From an uncultured Bacteroidales bacterium (GTDB taxonomy: Bacteria; Bacteroidota; Bacteroidia; Bacteroidales; Paludibacteraceae), in assembly GCA_946405045.1 (NCBI GenBank), contig CAMJFV010000117.1:1-6417 (forward strand): a DNA stretch of 6,417 bases, written 5' to 3'. The position numbers and the translations under genes are program-made. Shown one piece after another: positions 5,111 to 6,417 of the stretch. The notes beneath the pieces were generated by a model. It made no database searches. It was not told the DNA's origin and saw nothing but the letters and a program-made list of their open reading frames with translations. Each line of letters opens with the position of its first letter. Position 1 is the first letter of the stretch.

Positions 5111-6417
5111 TTAAAATTTTCTAATGTCTCTCGGTATCTTTTTGAAGACAATGTTCTTGGCCAACAAATCTTCTTTATCTATCAAACACTGATCAGCATA
5201 GATAATATACTGCTCTGCACGTTTTTCCACGATATCAAGAGTATCGTAAGACAAAGTAGTGATTCGTCCCTTCTCGTAATAGAAATAATACCCTGCACCA
5301 TTATGATTGCCTAAATAGTATTTGTCGTCCTCATCTCCACAATATGGAACATGAGTTTCCGAATACCATATATATTCCTTTATTTTTTCTACAGGCTGAT
5401 TCTCATTTATATAGTCGCCAATCATGATGGGTTCTCCCAACTCATAATATGAAAACGAACCGCCAGTTCCTTCCACTGCATTTTTTCCATCTCCATATCC
5501 ATTGATGACACGACGAACACGCTCGGCAGTGATGGACTCAGCATAATCCTCCATCTCCACCAAGATGAATTTTCTATTGCCTCCATCCTGCTTGTTCAAA
5601 TTCAATACTGCATGTGCTGTAGTGCCCGACCCTGCGAAAGAATCGAGAATGATGCTGTCATGAGCAGAAGCAATTTGAAGGATACGATTAATTAAATGTG
5701 TTGGTTTTGGTGTATCAAAAAGTGCAGAACCTCCGAAAATAGCTTTTATTTCCTCTCTTGCCTCATGATTATGTCCAACCTCATTAAACCTCCATAATGT
5801 TTTTGATGGTATACCTTGTTTTTTTAAATCACAAAGAAATGTTTTTCTAGAAGGGACCGAATTTCCATCTTTTCCAAACCAAATCTCATTATTTTCCTCC
5901 ATTTCTCTTAAAGTTTCTTCTGAATATCTTGGATAAGTTCCTTTAGGAGGAATAAAAACTACGCCGTTTTTGAAAACGTAAGAAAAATTTGCTGTCTTTT
6001 CCGAACCACTTTTTGCATGAAGAGGAGTTGATTTCCAAACTCCCTTAGGATGATTATCAGGATTCTTGTATGCTGCATCCATCTCTGGAGTTCTCGGAAG
6101 TGGATTTGGTCTCCACAATTCTTTATTTTTTGCATATAAAACGATAAAATCATGATTATCAGAAAGCCATTTTGCATCATTAGATATAGTATATTTCTTT
6201 TCCCAAATGACATTTGCCACCAAATTTCCAGCTCCAAAAATCTCATCACAGATAAGTTTCAAATTAGCTTGTTCATTGTCGTCGATAGAGATAAAAATAG
6301 CCCCATCATCAGAGAGAAGCTGACGAAGGAGAGACAAGCGAGGATACATCATGCAGAGCCACTTATCATGACGGCTGAGATCTTCCGCCTCTTTCCCGAC
6401 CACCTGACCAAGCCATT
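5111..6417 (-). CDS. Type III restriction-modification DNA methyltransferase, Mod subunit (5' end outside window)
   Basis: A site-specific N6-adenine methyltransferase that also provides sequence recognition for Res. The frame stays open past the window's right edge: WLGQ encoded at 6404-6415 precedes the GTG at 6401, and these residues fit the conserved Mod stretch leading into VVGKEAEDLSRHDKWLCMMYPRL. The GTG is therefore internal, and the true start and DPPY catalytic motif lie upstream and unseen. Counting from that GTG, 430 residues are visible: the conserved LLSDDGAIFISIDDNE (29-44), a variable presumed target-recognition part (about 68-225), then DTPKPTHLINRIL (230-242) and the S-adenosylmethionine-binding DSFAGSGTT (254-262). 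The order, with FxGxG after the recognition part, indicates a beta-class enzyme. The C-terminal region (about 300-430) is intact. The stretch from about 5641 to 6300 is roughly one-third GC against about half on both sides. res follows after 2 bases. Confidence 0.94.
   Translation of the reverse strand, partial: WLGQVVGKEAEDLSRHDKWLCMMYPRLSLLRQLLSDDGAIFISIDDNEQANLKLICDEIFGAGNLVANVIWEKKYTISNDAKWLSDNHDFIVLYAKNKELWRPNPLPRTPEMDAAYKNPDNHPKGVWKSTPLHAKSGSEKTANFSYVFKNGVVFIPPKGTYPRYSEETLREMEENNEIWFGKDGNSVPSRKTFLCDLKKQGIPSKTLWRFNEVGHNHEAREEIKAIFGGSALFDTPKPTHLINRILQIASAHDSIILDSFAGSGTTAHAVLNLNKQDGGNRKFILVEMEDYAESITAERVRRVINGYGDGKNAVEGTGGSFSYYELGEPIMIGDYINENQPVEKIKEYIWYSETHVPYCGDEDDKYYLGNHNGAGYYFYYEKGRITTLSYDTLDIVEKRAEQYIIYADQCLIDKEDLLAKNIVFKKIPRDIRKF

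Noticed and set aside
6401..6403. GTG as the start codon of mod
   Set aside because: The frame is open upstream to the window edge and encodes WLGQ, which fits the conserved Mod sequence. The catalytic DPPY motif must lie further upstream, so the gene is cut by the window edge rather than starting here.

Overview
The window looks like a chromosomal segment from a Bacteroidota bacterium, most likely order Bacteroidales (Prevotella- or Bacteroides-like). The main clue is a 318-residue transcarbamylase that, from memory, closely resembles the Bacteroides fragilis N-succinyl-L-ornithine transcarbamylase, an enzyme of the Bacteroidota version of arginine synthesis. Other clues are the moderate-to-low GC, the A/T-rich leaders with little Shine-Dalgarno signal, and intergenic DNA full of short 7-bp-period repeats such as AATTATG and CATTATG. 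I cannot name the species.

Left part, plus strand. A perfect tandem heptamer (CTAAATG, six copies plus a partial one, possibly continuing off the window) precedes a small gene for a four-helix-bundle (S23/IVS-type) protein at 99-482. A second, degenerate heptamer array starts inside that gene's stop codon and fills most of the 38-base gap before argF' (521-1477). The two arrays match best in inverted orientation. argF' is followed after 20 bases by an AqpZ-type aquaporin (1498-2172), probably co-transcribed. A strong hairpin with T-tracts on both strands (2192-2226) closes this unit.

Middle, 2173-2447. This 275-base convergent intergenic region has no credible gene. It holds the terminator, a stretch resembling dispersed bacterial repeats, two more heptamer arrays inside an imperfect direct repeat, and a GC-rich hairpin.

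Right part, minus strand. A type III restriction-modification module reads leftwards: mod (5111 to beyond 6417, with its 5' part and DPPY catalytic motif outside the window), then after a 2-base gap res (2448-5108). The Res helicase motifs and PD-(D/E)xK nuclease residues are all present, and the visible part of Mod is uninterrupted, so the system looks intact as far as can be seen. The presumed target-recognition part of Mod is clearly more A/T-rich than the DNA on either side, which suggests domain exchange.

The chromosomal genes (arginine synthesis, water channel) and the accessory genes (restriction-modification, four-helix-bundle protein) do not obviously work together. I see no clear new multi-gene system. 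The least explained element is the heptamer-repeat family, which occupies every gap between transcription units in the window and flanks the four-helix-bundle gene on both sides.
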